Origin: JAQBQB01 sp963757185
GTDB taxonomy: Bacteria; Gemmatimonadota; Gemmatimonadetes; Gemmatimonadales; Gemmatimonadaceae
Direction: 5' to 3'
NCBI GenBank assembly: GCA_963757185.1
Contig: CAVWQI010000006.1
Coordinates: 1-64,000 of the forward strand
Length of the DNA: 64,000 nucleotides
In this document: piece by piece, positions 9,608 to 19,780 of the stretch
How positions within the stretch are numbered: position 1 is the first letter of the stretch
Layout: every line of letters begins with the position of its first letter
The notes under the pieces: generated by a model
Told to the model about the DNA's origin: nothing
The model's input: the letters and a program-made list of their open reading frames with translations, nothing else
Database searches by the model: none
Program-made: the position numbers and the translations under genes

Positions 9608-12600
9608 ATGACGGCGCCCCGGCCGGTCCGTTGGCATCAGCGTTTTCTGACGCCCGCGGCTCGGCGGGCCGCGTCGTGGGCTGGGTTGGTCACGATCGCC
9701 GCGTGCGCTTTGACGACTGAAGTGATTCCGACGAGCGACGTCGCCTCGGTCTCGGTCACACCGCCGACGACAACGGTGGCGGTCGGATCGCAGATACCGC
9801 TGCAGGCGGTCGTGCACGACGCGTCAGGAAAGCCGATCACCGGGAACGGGCGTCTTCTGGTCCGTTCAGAATCCGACGATCGCTTCGATCTCCGGCGCGG
9901 GCGTCGTGACGGGCATGGCGATCGGATCGACGGAGGTTTCGGCGAACGTGAACGGAAAGTCGGGCATCGCGACGATCACGGTGCAAAGAGCGCCCGTTGC
10001 GAGCGTCGTCGTCTCGCCGCCGCGCGTCGACGTGGCGCCCAACGGTCAGGCACAGTTCACGGCGATCGCCTACGACGCCGCGCAGAATGCGCTCAGCGAT
10101 CGCGCCATCGCATGGAGCACGAGCAACGCGAGCGTCGCGACGGTGGACGCCGGCGGTTTGATGATCGCGGTCGGCCAGGGCTCGGCCACGATCACGGCGA
10201 CGTCTGAGGGAAAGACCGGCATCGCGACGGTCAACGTCGGCCAGGCGGCCGTCGCCACGGTGACGATAACACCGGCGCCCCTCTCGATGTCGGTCGGTCA
10301 AGCGACTCAGCTCGCCGCGACACTGAAGGACGCCTCCGGCAACGTGGTGACCGGACCGGCGGTTGCATGGTCGACGTCGAACACCGCCGTCGCGACCGTT
10401 TCGGCGCAAGGCGTTGTCACGGCGGTCGCGGCGGGCAGCGCGACGATCACGGCGACGAGCGAGGGAAAGAGCGGGTCCGCGGAGCTGACGATCTCCAACG
10501 TCGCGGTGGGATCGGTCAGCATCCTGCCCCAGGGATCGTCGATCGTCGCCAGATCGACCATCCAGTTGAATGCGACGGTGCTCGATGTGAGCGGCAACGT
10601 GGTGACCGATCGCGTGGTCACGTGGTCGTCGAGCACCGCCGCCATCGCGACCGTGTCGTCGACCGGCCTCGTGACCGGCGTGACACCGGGAACCGTCGTG
10701 ATCACGGCGACGAGCGAAGGCAAGTCGGGAACCACCTTGATGACGGTGACTCCCGTGCCGGTGGCCAGCGTTGTGCTCTCGCCGCCGACGCCGGGCATTC
10801 GCGTCACCGCGACGTTGACGCTGACGCCGACGGTCAAAGACACGAACGGCACGATCGTCACCGATCGCGTCATTACGTGGACGTCGAACAGCCCGGCGGT
10901 GGCGACCGTGACATCCGCTGGTGTCGTCACGGGCGTGGCTCCGGGAACGGCGACGATCACCGCCACGATCGAGGGCAAGATCGGCACGTCGACGGTCACG
11001 GTAACGAAAATCCCCGTCGGCACCGTGGCTGTATCGCCTCCGACCAAGAGCATGTTGGTCACGCAAACTCTTGCCCTCACGGCGACGGTCAAGGACAGCG
11101 TCGGCAGCGTGGTGACCGATCGCGTCGTGACGTGGGGCTCGAGCAACACGGCCGTCGCCACGGTGTCGACGACAGGTGTGGTGACCGCCGTCGCGCCGGG
11201 CACCGCCGACATCACGGCGACCAGCGAGACGAAGAGCGGCACGAGCACGATCACCGTCGCACTCGTTCCCGTCAGCTCCGTCGTCGTTCAGCCAAGTCCG
11301 GCGACCATCACGCTCACGGCGACGGCGCAACTGACGGCCGTCGTCAAGGACTCGATCGGCGGAGCATTGACCGGACGCACCGTGGCGTGGAGCTCGAGCG
11401 ACCCGACGACGGTGAGCGTTTCGTCATCCGGGTTGATCACCGCACTCAAGATCGGCACGGCGACGATCACGGCGACGAGCGAAAACAAGAGCGGGACTTC
11501 GTTGGTCACCGTGACGAAGATTCCCGTCGCCAGCGTGACGGTGGCGCCGCCGACCAAGGCGATGCTCGTCACGCAGACCTTTGCCCTCACGCCGACCGTG
11601 AAGGACAGCGTCGGCAACGTCGTGATCGATCGCCCCGTTTCGTGGAGCTCGAACAACACGCCAGTCGCGACGGTGTCGGCCCTCGGCGTGGTGACCGCTG
11701 TCGCCCCGGGCACGGCCATCATCACGGCGACGAGCGAGACGAAGAGCGGCACGAGTACGATCACCGTGTCGCCGGTGCCGGTCGGCATCGTCGTCGTTCA
11801 GCCCGGGCATGACAGCCTCACCATCGGCACCTCGCGGCAGTTCGCCGCCGTGACCGAAGACTCGATCGGCGGCGTGTTGACGGGTCGCGTGGTTACGTGG
11901 GGCTCGAGCGATCCGACGACGGCGAGCGTCTCGTCGACGGGCCTCGTCACCGCGCTCAAACTGGGCACGGCGACGATCACGGCGACGAGCGAAGGGAAGA
12001 TCGGCACGTCGACGGTCCTTGTGGCGAAGGTTCCCGTCGGCAGCGTGACTCTGGCACCACCGAGCAAGGCGCTGCTCGTCACGCAGACCGTCGCGCTGAC
12101 GCCGACGGTGAGGGACAGCCTCGGAACCGTCGTGACCGATCGTGTCGTCACGTGGGGGTCGAGCAACACTGCCGTCGCGACGGTGACGTCGGCCGGCGTG
12201 GTGACGGCGGTCGCCCCTGGAACGGCCACCATCACCGCCACCAGCGAGACGAAGGGCGGCACGAGTACGATCACCGTGTCGCTCGTTCCGGTGAGCACTG
12301 TTGCCGTCACACCCCCGAGCGCCGGCATCCGCGTCACGGCCACGACGCAGCTGGCCGCTACGACGAGGGATTCGATCGGCGGCGTGCTGACGGGGCGCGT
12401 CGTAACATGGGGCTCGAGCGACCCAACAGTCGCGACCGTGAACTCGACCGGTCTCGTGACGGGCGTCGCGGCCGGCACGGCGACGATCACGGCAACGAGC
12501 GAAGGCAAGAGCGGGGCGTCGGCGATCACGGTGACGAAGATTCCCGTCGGCAGCGTGACTGTGGCGCCGCCGGCCAAAGCGATGCTCGTGACGCAGACCT

Positions 12601-15384
12601 TCGGCCTCACGGCCACCGTCAGGGACACCGTCGGCAACGTGGTGACTGATCGTGTCGTCACGTGGGGCTCGAGCAACACCGCCGTCGCGACGGTGTCGCC
12701 GGCCGGCGTCGTGACCGCGGTCGCGCCGGGCACGGCGACGATCACGGCGACGAGCGAGACGAAGAGCGGCACGAGCACGATCACCGTGTCGCTCGTTCCG
12801 GTGAGCACGGTCGTGGTTTCGCCGCCAAGTTCCGGCATCCGCATCACGGGCACCGCGCAGTTGACGGCCGTCACGAAAGACTCGGCCGGCGGCGTGTTGA
12901 CGGGTCGCGTGGTGACGTGGGGCTCGAGCGACCCGACGATCGCGACCGTGAACGCGAACGGCCTGGTGACCGGCGCGGCGCTGGGTCAGGCGACGATCAC
13001 CGCCACCAGCGAGGGCAAGAGCGGAACGTCGACGATCACGGTCTCGAAGATTCCGGTCGGCAGCGTGACGGTGGCGCCGCCGAGCAAAGCGATGCTCGTC
13101 ACACAGAGCGCCGCGCTCGTGGCCACGGTCACTGACAGCGTCGGCACCGTCGTGACCGATCGAATCGTCACGTGGGGCTCGAGCAACACCGCCGTCGCCA
13201 CGGTGTCGTCGACGGGGTTGGTCACGGCGGTTGCGCCGGGCACCGCGACGATCACGGCGACGAGCGAAACGAAGAGCGGCACGAGCACGATCACTGTGTC
13301 GCTCGTTCCGGTGAGCACTGTTGCCGTTACGCCTCCGACCGCTGCCATTCGCGTCACGGCCACGACACAGTTGGCGGCGACGACGGCGGATTCGATCGGC
13401 GGCGTGCTGACGGGCCGCGTCGTGACGTGGGGCTCGAGCGACCCGACCGTGGCGACGGTGAACTCCACCGGCCTCGTGACCGGCGTGGCAGCGGGAACGG
13501 CGACGATCACGGCGACGAGCGAAGGCAAGAGCGGCACCTCGACGATCACGGTGACCAAGATCCCCGTCGGCAGCCGTGACGGTTGCGCCGCCGAGCAAAG
13601 CAATGCTCGTCACGCAGACCTTTACCCTCGCGGCCACAGTCAGAGACACCGCCGGTAACGTTGTCACCGATCGTGTGGTGACGTGGGGCTCGAGCAACAC
13701 CGCCGTCGCCACAGTCTCGGCGGCCGGTGTGGTCAACGCCGTGGCGCCGGGCGCGGCGACGATCACGGCGACGAGCGAGACGAGGAGCGGCACGAGTACG
13801 ATCACCGTGTCGCCCGTTCCGGTCGGCATCGTCGTCGTTCAGCCGGCGAGCGCCGGCATTCGCATCACCGGCACGACGCAGTTGTCGGCCGTCACCGAGG
13901 ACTCGGTCGGCGGCGTCCTGACGGGTCGCGTCGTGACGTGGGGCTCGAGCGACCCAACGGTCGCCACCGTGAATGTGAACGGTCTCGTGACCGGCGTCGC
14001 GCTGGGAACGGCAACGATCACCGCGACGAGCGAGGGCAAGAGCGGAACGTCTTTGATGACGGTCACGAAGATTCCCGTCGGCAGCGTGACGGTGACGCCG
14101 CCAAGCAAGGCACTGCTCGTCACGCAGACGGTTTCGCTGGCAGCGACGGTCAAGGACAGCGTGGGCACCGTCGTGAACGATCGCCCCGTCTCGTGGGGCT
14201 CGAACAACACTCTCGTGGCGACGGTGTCGTCGACCGGGTTGGTCACCGCGGTAGCGCCGGGCATCGCGACGATCACGGCAACGAGCGAAACCAAGAGTGG
14301 CGCGAGCACGATCACGGTGTCGCTCGTTCCGGTGAGCACGGTCGTGGTTCAGCCGGCGCAGGACACGCTCGTCGTCAACGCCACCGCGCAACTGACAGCC
14401 GCCACGTTGGACTCGATCGGCGGCGTGCTGACCGGACGCATCGTGACGTGGGGCTCGAGCGACCCGACGACGGCGAGCGTCTCGGCGAGCGGCCTAGTGA
14501 CAGCGCTCAAACCGGGTGGCGCGACGATCACCGCGACAAGTGAAGGCAAGAGCGGGACGTCGGCGATCGTCGTGCTCCAAGTTCCCGTCGCGAGCGTCAC
14601 GGTTTTGCCGCCGAGTCCCGATACGGTGTTCATCGGCTACACGACGCAGCTCTCGGCGGTGACGAAGGACGCGGGCGGCGGAACGCTGACGGGTCGCGTG
14701 GTGACATGGCAGTCGGACAACACGGCCGCCGCGACCGTCGATGCGACGGGCCTCGTTGCGGGCGTGGCCGCGGGAACGGCGACCATCACCGCGACGAGCG
14801 AAGGCAAGACGGGGTCGGTGACGCTGATATCCACGGTCGCGCCGGTGGGCAGCGTGGTCGTCGCGCCGGCATCGGATTCGGTGACGACGGGCGGGATCAC
14901 CAAGCAGTTGACCGCCACCGTCAGGGACGTGAAGGGAACGGTCGTGACTGACCGCCCGATCACATGGGCAAGCACGCAGCCTTCGCTTGCCTCGGTCTCG
15001 CCTAGTAGCGGCGCGACCGTCACGGTCACTGGAATCAGCCCGGGGTCGCCGTCGATCGTCGCGACCGCGGAGACGAAGTCCGGCTCTTCGGCGGTGAAGG
15101 TGATTCCGGCCGTCGCGACGGTTCAGATCGCGCCGCCGACGGCGACTCTGAGTGTGGCCACCACGCCGACGGTGCAGCTCACGGCCACGCTGTTTGATGC
15201 GTCGAGCACGGTCATTGCCGGACGGACGGTCACGTGGGTCAGCAGCGACCCGACGATTGCGACGGTGAACGCAGCAACTGGACTGGTAACAGCGAAGGCC
15301 CCGGGGACGGCGTCGATCACGGCGACGGCCGTTCTGGACAATGTGACCTCGTCCGTGGCAACCGTTATCACGGTGACACCCTGA
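9608..15384 (+). CDS. Giant Big_2 repeat lipoprotein, about 22 Ig-like domains, two frameshifts
   Basis: Starts at ATG 9608. The signal peptide ends in a good lipobox (LVTIAAC). When two single-base breaks are repaired the product is about 1,925 residues with about 22 Big_2 domains and nothing else recognisable. Break 1 is at 9846-9850: the frame reads 'PITGN|GVFWSVQNPTIASIS' with one surplus G, compared with FWSVQ in all three paralogues. Break 2 is at about 13573: the DNA reads ggcagcCgtgacg where every other repeat has ggcagcgtgacg. From about 11.0 to 14.6 kb a two-domain unit repeats with an exact 510-bp period, alternating ITATSETK and ITATSEGK. A long, rod-like, probably surface-exposed scaffold or adhesin is the likely role. 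It overlaps the following TPR gene by one base (TGATG). Confidence 0.85.
11010..14580 (+). repeat. 510-bp higher-order tandem repeat inside the giant Big_2 gene
   Basis: The segment coding for 'K(I/V)PVGSVTVAPP(S/T)KA(M/L)LVTQT' recurs with 'tcCCGTCGG'-type starts at 11011, 11521, 12031, 12541, 13051 and 13561, exactly 510 bp apart. The next start is at 14072 (511 bp, because of the surplus base near 13573). Each unit is two Big_2 domains (170 codons). Similarity at the DNA level is high, implying recent tandem amplification or gene conversion. Confidence 0.85.
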
Positions 15385-16481
15385 TGATGCGCAAACTCTG
15401 GCTGCCCATTCTGGGCTCGATACTGGCGCCGCTCGCGCTGCGAGGCCAAAGCGCGATGCCTCAAAAGATCTCGCTCAAATCGCGACCCGTCGCCGTGCGC
15501 ATGCGATCCGCGTGCACGAGCACCGTGGCGCAATCGTCGTCGCCGACCGACGCTCAGCGCCGGGACGCGCGCGAAATGGCGCAGCGCGCGAGGCAATCCG
15601 CGATCCTCGGCGACGCGACGGCGTCGCTCAGCCAACTGCGCGGCGCCGCCGGACTCGATCCGAGCGATCCGAATCTCGCGTACGAGTTGGGGCGCGCGTA
15701 CGAGAGCGCGGGTGCGATGTCGAACGCCGCCGAAGAGTATTGCCGGTTTCTTTCGCTCGCGCCGAACGCCGCCGAGGCGACTGAGGTACGGGCGCACGTC
15801 GCCACGATCGTGCCGCCACGGCCCGACACCGTGGTCACGATCGAAGGGACGGCCTTCAAGCGCGGCGTCGACGCGTCCGACAAGGGTCAGTGGGCGGATG
15901 CGGAGGTGTTCTTCACCACGGTCCTGCGCATCGATTCCACGTCGGCGGACACGTACTACAACCGTGGGCTGGTGCGGTCGATGCAGAATCATCGCGATGC
16001 AGCCGCCGACGACTACGAGCGTTACCTCCGGCTTCGCCCGGAGGCGCTCGACCGCGCACAGGTGGTCGCGCGCGTGAACGCGCTGCGTGCGCAACACATG
16101 TCGGCGTCGCAGGCGTTCGGGTTGGGCGTGGTCGTACCGGGCGGCGGTCAGTTCTACACGAAGCGTCCGATCCGCGGCATCCTGTCCCTCGCCGCCGTCG
16201 GCGGCGCCGTGGGCTTCGCGATGATGCAAAAGACGACGACGTCCACCACGACTCAAACGGCGACCGATCCGTTCGGAAACAAATACAGCTACTCGGTCAC
16301 CACGGCGCACCCGTCGCGGCCGTACACGATTCCGGGATTCGCCGCGGCGGGCGGAATCGCGCTGCTGAGCGCCATCGACGCCGCGCGCTACGCCGGCAGC
16401 GTGCGCGGCTCGAGCCTCTCCGTGTCGCTCGTGCCGATTGGCGGTGGCATCGGTGGTCTCGTCAGTCTCGCGATCCCGTGA
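15384..16481 (+). CDS. TPR-repeat protein with signal peptide and C-terminal membrane segments
   Basis: 365 residues. ATG at 15384 (a second ATG directly after) overlaps the TGA of the Big_2 gene, implying translational coupling. The N-terminus MMRKLWLPILGSILAPLALRGQS is a signal peptide. Residues about 55-240 are tetratricopeptide-like helices: 'SAILGDATASLSQLRGAAGLDPSDPNLAYELGRAYESAG' and later 'GVDASDKGQWADAEVFFTTVLRIDSTSADTYYNRGLVRSM...AADDYERYLRLRP'. The C-terminus has two hydrophobic segments (FGLGVVVPGGGQFYTKRPIRGILSLAAVGGAVGFAMM and YTIPGFAAAGGIALLSAID) resembling the membrane tail of DUF5683-type proteins. Probably a periplasmic TPR scaffold anchored to a membrane, perhaps for assembly of the Big_2 lipoproteins; that role is inferred from position alone. 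Confidence 0.8.
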   Translation: MMRKLWLPILGSILAPLALRGQSAMPQKISLKSRPVAVRMRSACTSTVAQSSSPTDAQRRDAREMAQRARQSAILGDATASLSQLRGAAGLDPSDPNLAYELGRAYESAGAMSNAAEEYCRFLSLAPNAAEATEVRAHVATIVPPRPDTVVTIEGTAFKRGVDASDKGQWADAEVFFTTVLRIDSTSADTYYNRGLVRSMQNHRDAAADDYERYLRLRPEALDRAQVVARVNALRAQHMSASQAFGLGVVVPGGGQFYTKRPIRGILSLAAVGGAVGFAMMQKTTTSTTTQTATDPFGNKYSYSVTTAHPSRPYTIPGFAAAGGIALLSAIDAARYAGSVRGSSLSVSLVPIGGGIGGLVSLAIP

Positions 16482-16526
16482 GGTGAGCCGCTGCTACGAC
16501 AAGGGACGACAATAGGTTAGATTAGC

Positions 16527-16599
16527 TTTCGCGGAGTGGGCGGATCCCTCGGAGAAGGAGAGAGCTTGCTACAGAAATCTCTTCCGCGTGGCCGCGAAA
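16527..16599. repeat. Imperfect inverted repeat in the leader of the third Big_2 gene (copy 1)
   Basis: TTTCGCGGA...GGGCGGA at 16527-16544 pairs with TCCGCGTGGCCGCGAAA at 16583-16599. Inside it, GGAGAGAGCTTG(C)T-ACAGAAATCTCTTCC forms a second imperfect dyad. The block, and the sequence after it (TCTCTAGTT, then CTCGGCGTTCG...GACGTCGGGA), recurs in front of the fourth Big_2 gene. No gene lies in the 131-bp gap. Confidence 0.7.
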
Positions 16600-16612
16600 C
16601 TAGCGTCTCTAG

Positions 16613-19612
16613 TTGATCGATGTCACACCTCGGCGTTCGATCGACGTCGGGAAGCGTGACGGGTTGCGTTTGCTGACGCCTCGGGCACGACGAGTCGCGG
16701 TCTGGATCGCGACGGCTGCCGTGGCGGCGTGCGCCGTCGCAAGAGACATCGTGACGACGATCGACGTCGGATCCGTGTCGATTACGCCCCCGACGACCAC
16801 CGTGTCGGTGGGCGCGCAGATTCCGCTTCAGGCGCTCGTCCAGGATGCCGGCGGAAAGACGGTTGCCGCGACGGACGTCTTCTGGTCCGTCCAGAACCCC
16901 AGCATCGCGACGATCTCCAGTACAGGGGTCGTGACCGGTGTCGCGCTCGGATCGACGCAGGTCGCCGCGAGTGTGAACGGCAAGTCGGGAATCGCGACGA
17001 TCACCGTCGAGAAGACGCCGGTGGCGAGCGTGGTCGTCACGCCCCCGCATGTGGACGCGGCGCCTGGCGGGCAAGCCCAGCTCTCAGCGACCGCGTACGA
17101 CGCGGCGCAGAATCCGCTCAGCGGGCGGACCATCACGTGGAGCACGAGCAACGCCGCCGTCGCGACGGCGGACGCGAACGGCATGATGACCGCGGTGAGC
17201 ACGGGCTCGGCGACGATCACCGCGACGTCGGAGGGAAAGAACGGCACCGCCACCATTTCGGTCTCACAGGCCGCCGTCGCCACGGTGACCGTGTCTCCGA
17301 GTCCGATCACCATGACGGTCGGACAGACGACGCAGTTCACAGCGAACCTCAAGGACGCAAACGGCAACGCGTTGAACGGACGCGTCGTGACGTGGAGCAG
17401 CTCGAATCCCGCCGCCGCTACGGTGTCGACGGCCGGCTTGGTCACGGCCGTTGCGTCCGGAAGCACGACGATCACCGCGTCGGTTGAAGGAAAGAGCGGC
17501 ACCGCCGGCGTGACCATCTCCAACGTCGCCGTCGGATCGGTCACCGTGCAGCCACAGAGCCCGTCGATCGTTCAGGGCGCGAACGTTCAACTCAGCGCCA
17601 CGGTCCGCGACGTGAACGGTAACATCGTCACGGACCGTCTCGTGACGTGGTCGTCGAGCAGCACGACCCAAGCCGTCGTTTCCTCGACGGGGATCGTGAC
17701 CGGCGTGGCGCCGGGCAACGTGGTCATCACGGCGACGAGCGAAGGAAAGTCCGGCACGACGACGGTGAACGTGACACAGGTGCCCGTGGCCAGCGTGACG
17801 TTGTCGCCGGCGTCGGTGAGCATTCGAACGGGCAAGACCGCGACGCTCGCGGCGACGGTGAAGGATTCGTTGGGCAACGTCGTCACGAACCGCCCGATCA
17901 CCTGGTCGTCGAGCAACAACGCGATCGCGACGGTGAACGCGGGAGTCGTCACGGGTGTGGCCGTCGGCACGGCGACGATCACCGCCACGAGCGAAGGCAA
18001 GAGTGGAACGGCGACGGTCAACGTGACGGCGATTCCGGTGGCGACCGTGGTCGTGGCGCCGGCGACGAAATCGATGTTGGTGTCGCAGACCTTCTCTCTC
18101 GGTGTGACGGTGACCGATTCGGCGGGGACCGTGGTCACCGATCGCGTCGTGACGTGGGCATCGGGGAATACCGCGGCGGCGACGGTGTCGGCGATCGGCG
18201 TCGTGACCGCGGTCGCGCCGGGAACGGCGACGATCACCGCGACGAGCGAGGGCAAGAGCGGATCGAGCACGATCACCGTGACGCCGGTTCCGGTCGGGAT
18301 CGTGGTCGTGCAGCCGGCCAAGGACAGCATCGCTCGCGGCGCGACGGCGCAGATCACGGCGACTACGGAGGACTCGGTCGGGAACGTGCTCACCGGTCGC
18401 ACCCTGAGCTGGGGGTCGAGCAACACGAGTGTGGCGACCGTCTCGTCGTCGGGCCTCGTGACCGCCGTGGCGGTGGGCACGGCGACGATCACCGCAAGCA
18501 GCGAAGGCAAGAGCGGGACGTCGGCGATCACGGTGTACGTCCCAGTGGCGTCGGTCGCGGTCGCGCCGCCGACGGCGACGGTCCTCGTGACTCAGACCGC
18601 GCAGTTCGCCGCGACGACGAAGGACGCGCAGGGGAACACACTCACCGGCAGGCTGGTGACGTGGGGCTCGAGCAACACCAACGTGGCGACTGTCGACGCG
18701 ACCGGACTCGCGACCGCGAAGGCGGTCGGCACGGCGACCATCACGGCGACGAGCGAAGGCAGGTCGGGCACGGCGACGCTTACAGTCAATCCGGTGCCGG
18801 TCTCCAGCGTGGCGATCACACCGCCCAACCCGGACACTGTCTTCATCGGCTACACGACCCAGCTGACGGCGGTGACGAAGGATTCGATCGGCGGCATTCT
18901 CACCGGGCGCGTCGTCACTTGGAAAGTGACCAACACGTCGTTGGCCACCGTGAACGCGAATGGACTCGTGAGCGGCGTCGCCGCCGGGCCGACGCAGGTC
19001 ACGGCGACGAGCGAGGGACAGAGCGCATCGAACACGCTGGTGTCGATGAAGGCCCCCGTGGGAACGGTGACGGTCACGCCCGCCGTGGATTCAGTCACGA
19101 ACTCCGGCGCCGCGAGCACGAAGGCCCTCACGGCCACGGTGAAAGACGTCAAAGGAACCGTGGTCACGGACCGCGCCGTGAGCTGGACGAGCGCGCCTGG
19201 TGCCGTTGCAACCGTGGCGCCGGCGTCCGGCGCGTCGACGACCGTGACCGGCAAGAGTGTCGGGTCGGCGCAGGTTGTCGCGGTGTCGGAGACGAAGGCC
19301 GACACGTCGGCGATCAAGGTCATTCTCGCGGTGACGGTCGTTCAGGTATCGCCCGCGGCGCCGACCCTGAGCCTCGCTCAGACGCCGACGGTCCAACTGA
19401 CGGCGACGACGAAGAACGGCGGCACGGTCATCACCGGGCGCACGATCACTTGGACGTCCAGCGATCCGACTATTGCGACGGTATCGGCCTCCGGATTGGT
19501 CACCGCCATCAAGGCCGGCTCGGTCACGATCACGGCGCGCTCCGGTTTCGACGGCGGCGCGAACCCGTCCAACGGCCCCGCGGGAACCGCGTTGGTCACG
19601 GTGACCCCATAA
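16613..19612 (+). CDS. Big_2 repeat lipoprotein, about 11 Ig-like domains
   Basis: Intact frame of up to 999 residues. The start is uncertain. TTG 16613 gives the longest form, but this falls inside a leader conserved with the fourth Big_2 gene, so a start nearer 16664 (TTG, LRLLTPRARRVAVW) is quite possible. The signal peptide ends in a lipobox-like VAAC (VAVWIATAAVAAC). About 11 Big_2 domains follow with the ITATSEGKSGTATV motif. The first three domains are almost the same as those of the genes at 7668 and 19781 ('VGAQIPLQALVQD', 'FWSVQ(N/D)P', 'VVVTPPHVDAAPGG'). The last domain ends in VTVTP, as in the 7668 and 9608 proteins. A surface or periplasmic Ig-like rod; the partner is unknown. 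No frameshift here, in contrast to the two upstream paralogues. Confidence 0.88.
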   Translation: MIDVTPRRSIDVGKRDGLRLLTPRARRVAVWIATAAVAACAVARDIVTTIDVGSVSITPPTTTVSVGAQIPLQALVQDAGGKTVAATDVFWSVQNPSIATISSTGVVTGVALGSTQVAASVNGKSGIATITVEKTPVASVVVTPPHVDAAPGGQAQLSATAYDAAQNPLSGRTITWSTSNAAVATADANGMMTAVSTGSATITATSEGKNGTATISVSQAAVATVTVSPSPITMTVGQTTQFTANLKDANGNALNGRVVTWSSSNPAAATVSTAGLVTAVASGSTTITASVEGKSGTAGVTISNVAVGSVTVQPQSPSIVQGANVQLSATVRDVNGNIVTDRLVTWSSSSTTQAVVSSTGIVTGVAPGNVVITATSEGKSGTTTVNVTQVPVASVTLSPASVSIRTGKTATLAATVKDSLGNVVTNRPITWSSSNNAIATVNAGVVTGVAVGTATITATSEGKSGTATVNVTAIPVATVVVAPATKSMLVSQTFSLGVTVTDSAGTVVTDRVVTWASGNTAAATVSAIGVVTAVAPGTATITATSEGKSGSSTITVTPVPVGIVVVQPAKDSIARGATAQITATTEDSVGNVLTGRTLSWGSSNTSVATVSSSGLVTAVAVGTATITASSEGKSGTSAITVYVPVASVAVAPPTATVLVTQTAQFAATTKDAQGNTLTGRLVTWGSSNTNVATVDATGLATAKAVGTATITATSEGRSGTATLTVNPVPVSSVAITPPNPDTVFIGYTTQLTAVTKDSIGGILTGRVVTWKVTNTSLATVNANGLVSGVAAGPTQVTATSEGQSASNTLVSMKAPVGTVTVTPAVDSVTNSGAASTKALTATVKDVKGTVVTDRAVSWTSAPGAVATVAPASGASTTVTGKSVGSAQVVAVSETKADTSAIKVILAVTVVQVSPAAPTLSLAQTPTVQLTATTKNGGTVITGRTITWTSSDPTIATVSASGLVTAIKAGSVTITARSGFDGGANPSNGPAGTALVTVTP

Positions 19613-19635
19613 CGCCACGACAACTGGCGGCATAA

Positions 19636-19717
19636 AACTCGCGAAGTCGACGGATTCCTCGGTGCAGGAGAGAGCTTGTTCAAGAAGTCTCTTCCGATGA
19701 GTCCGGCCGTTCCGCGA
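19636..19717. repeat. Imperfect inverted repeat in the leader of the fourth Big_2 gene (copy 2)
   Basis: Same layout as 16527-16599. The shared core is CGGATtCCTCGG, a short spacer, GGAGAGAGCTTGT, tCAAGAAgTCTCTTCCG, and an outer dyad of GTCG-CGGA against TCCGCGAC. It is followed by the same TCTCTAGTT and CTCGGCGTTCG...GACGTCGGGA leader (to about 19771). The whole 168-bp gap is accounted for by this block. Confidence 0.7.
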
Positions 19718-19780
19718 CATTCGCTTCTCTAGTTCACTGATGCCGAGCTCGGCGTTCGGGGACGTCGGGATGAAGCGCTG

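Noticed and set aside
9837..13829. Very long minus-strand open frames opposite the Big_2 gene.
   Set aside because: They mirror the repeat codons of the plus-strand gene, are rich in Arg/His/Asp, and match no family. High GC and third-position bias leave antisense frames open.
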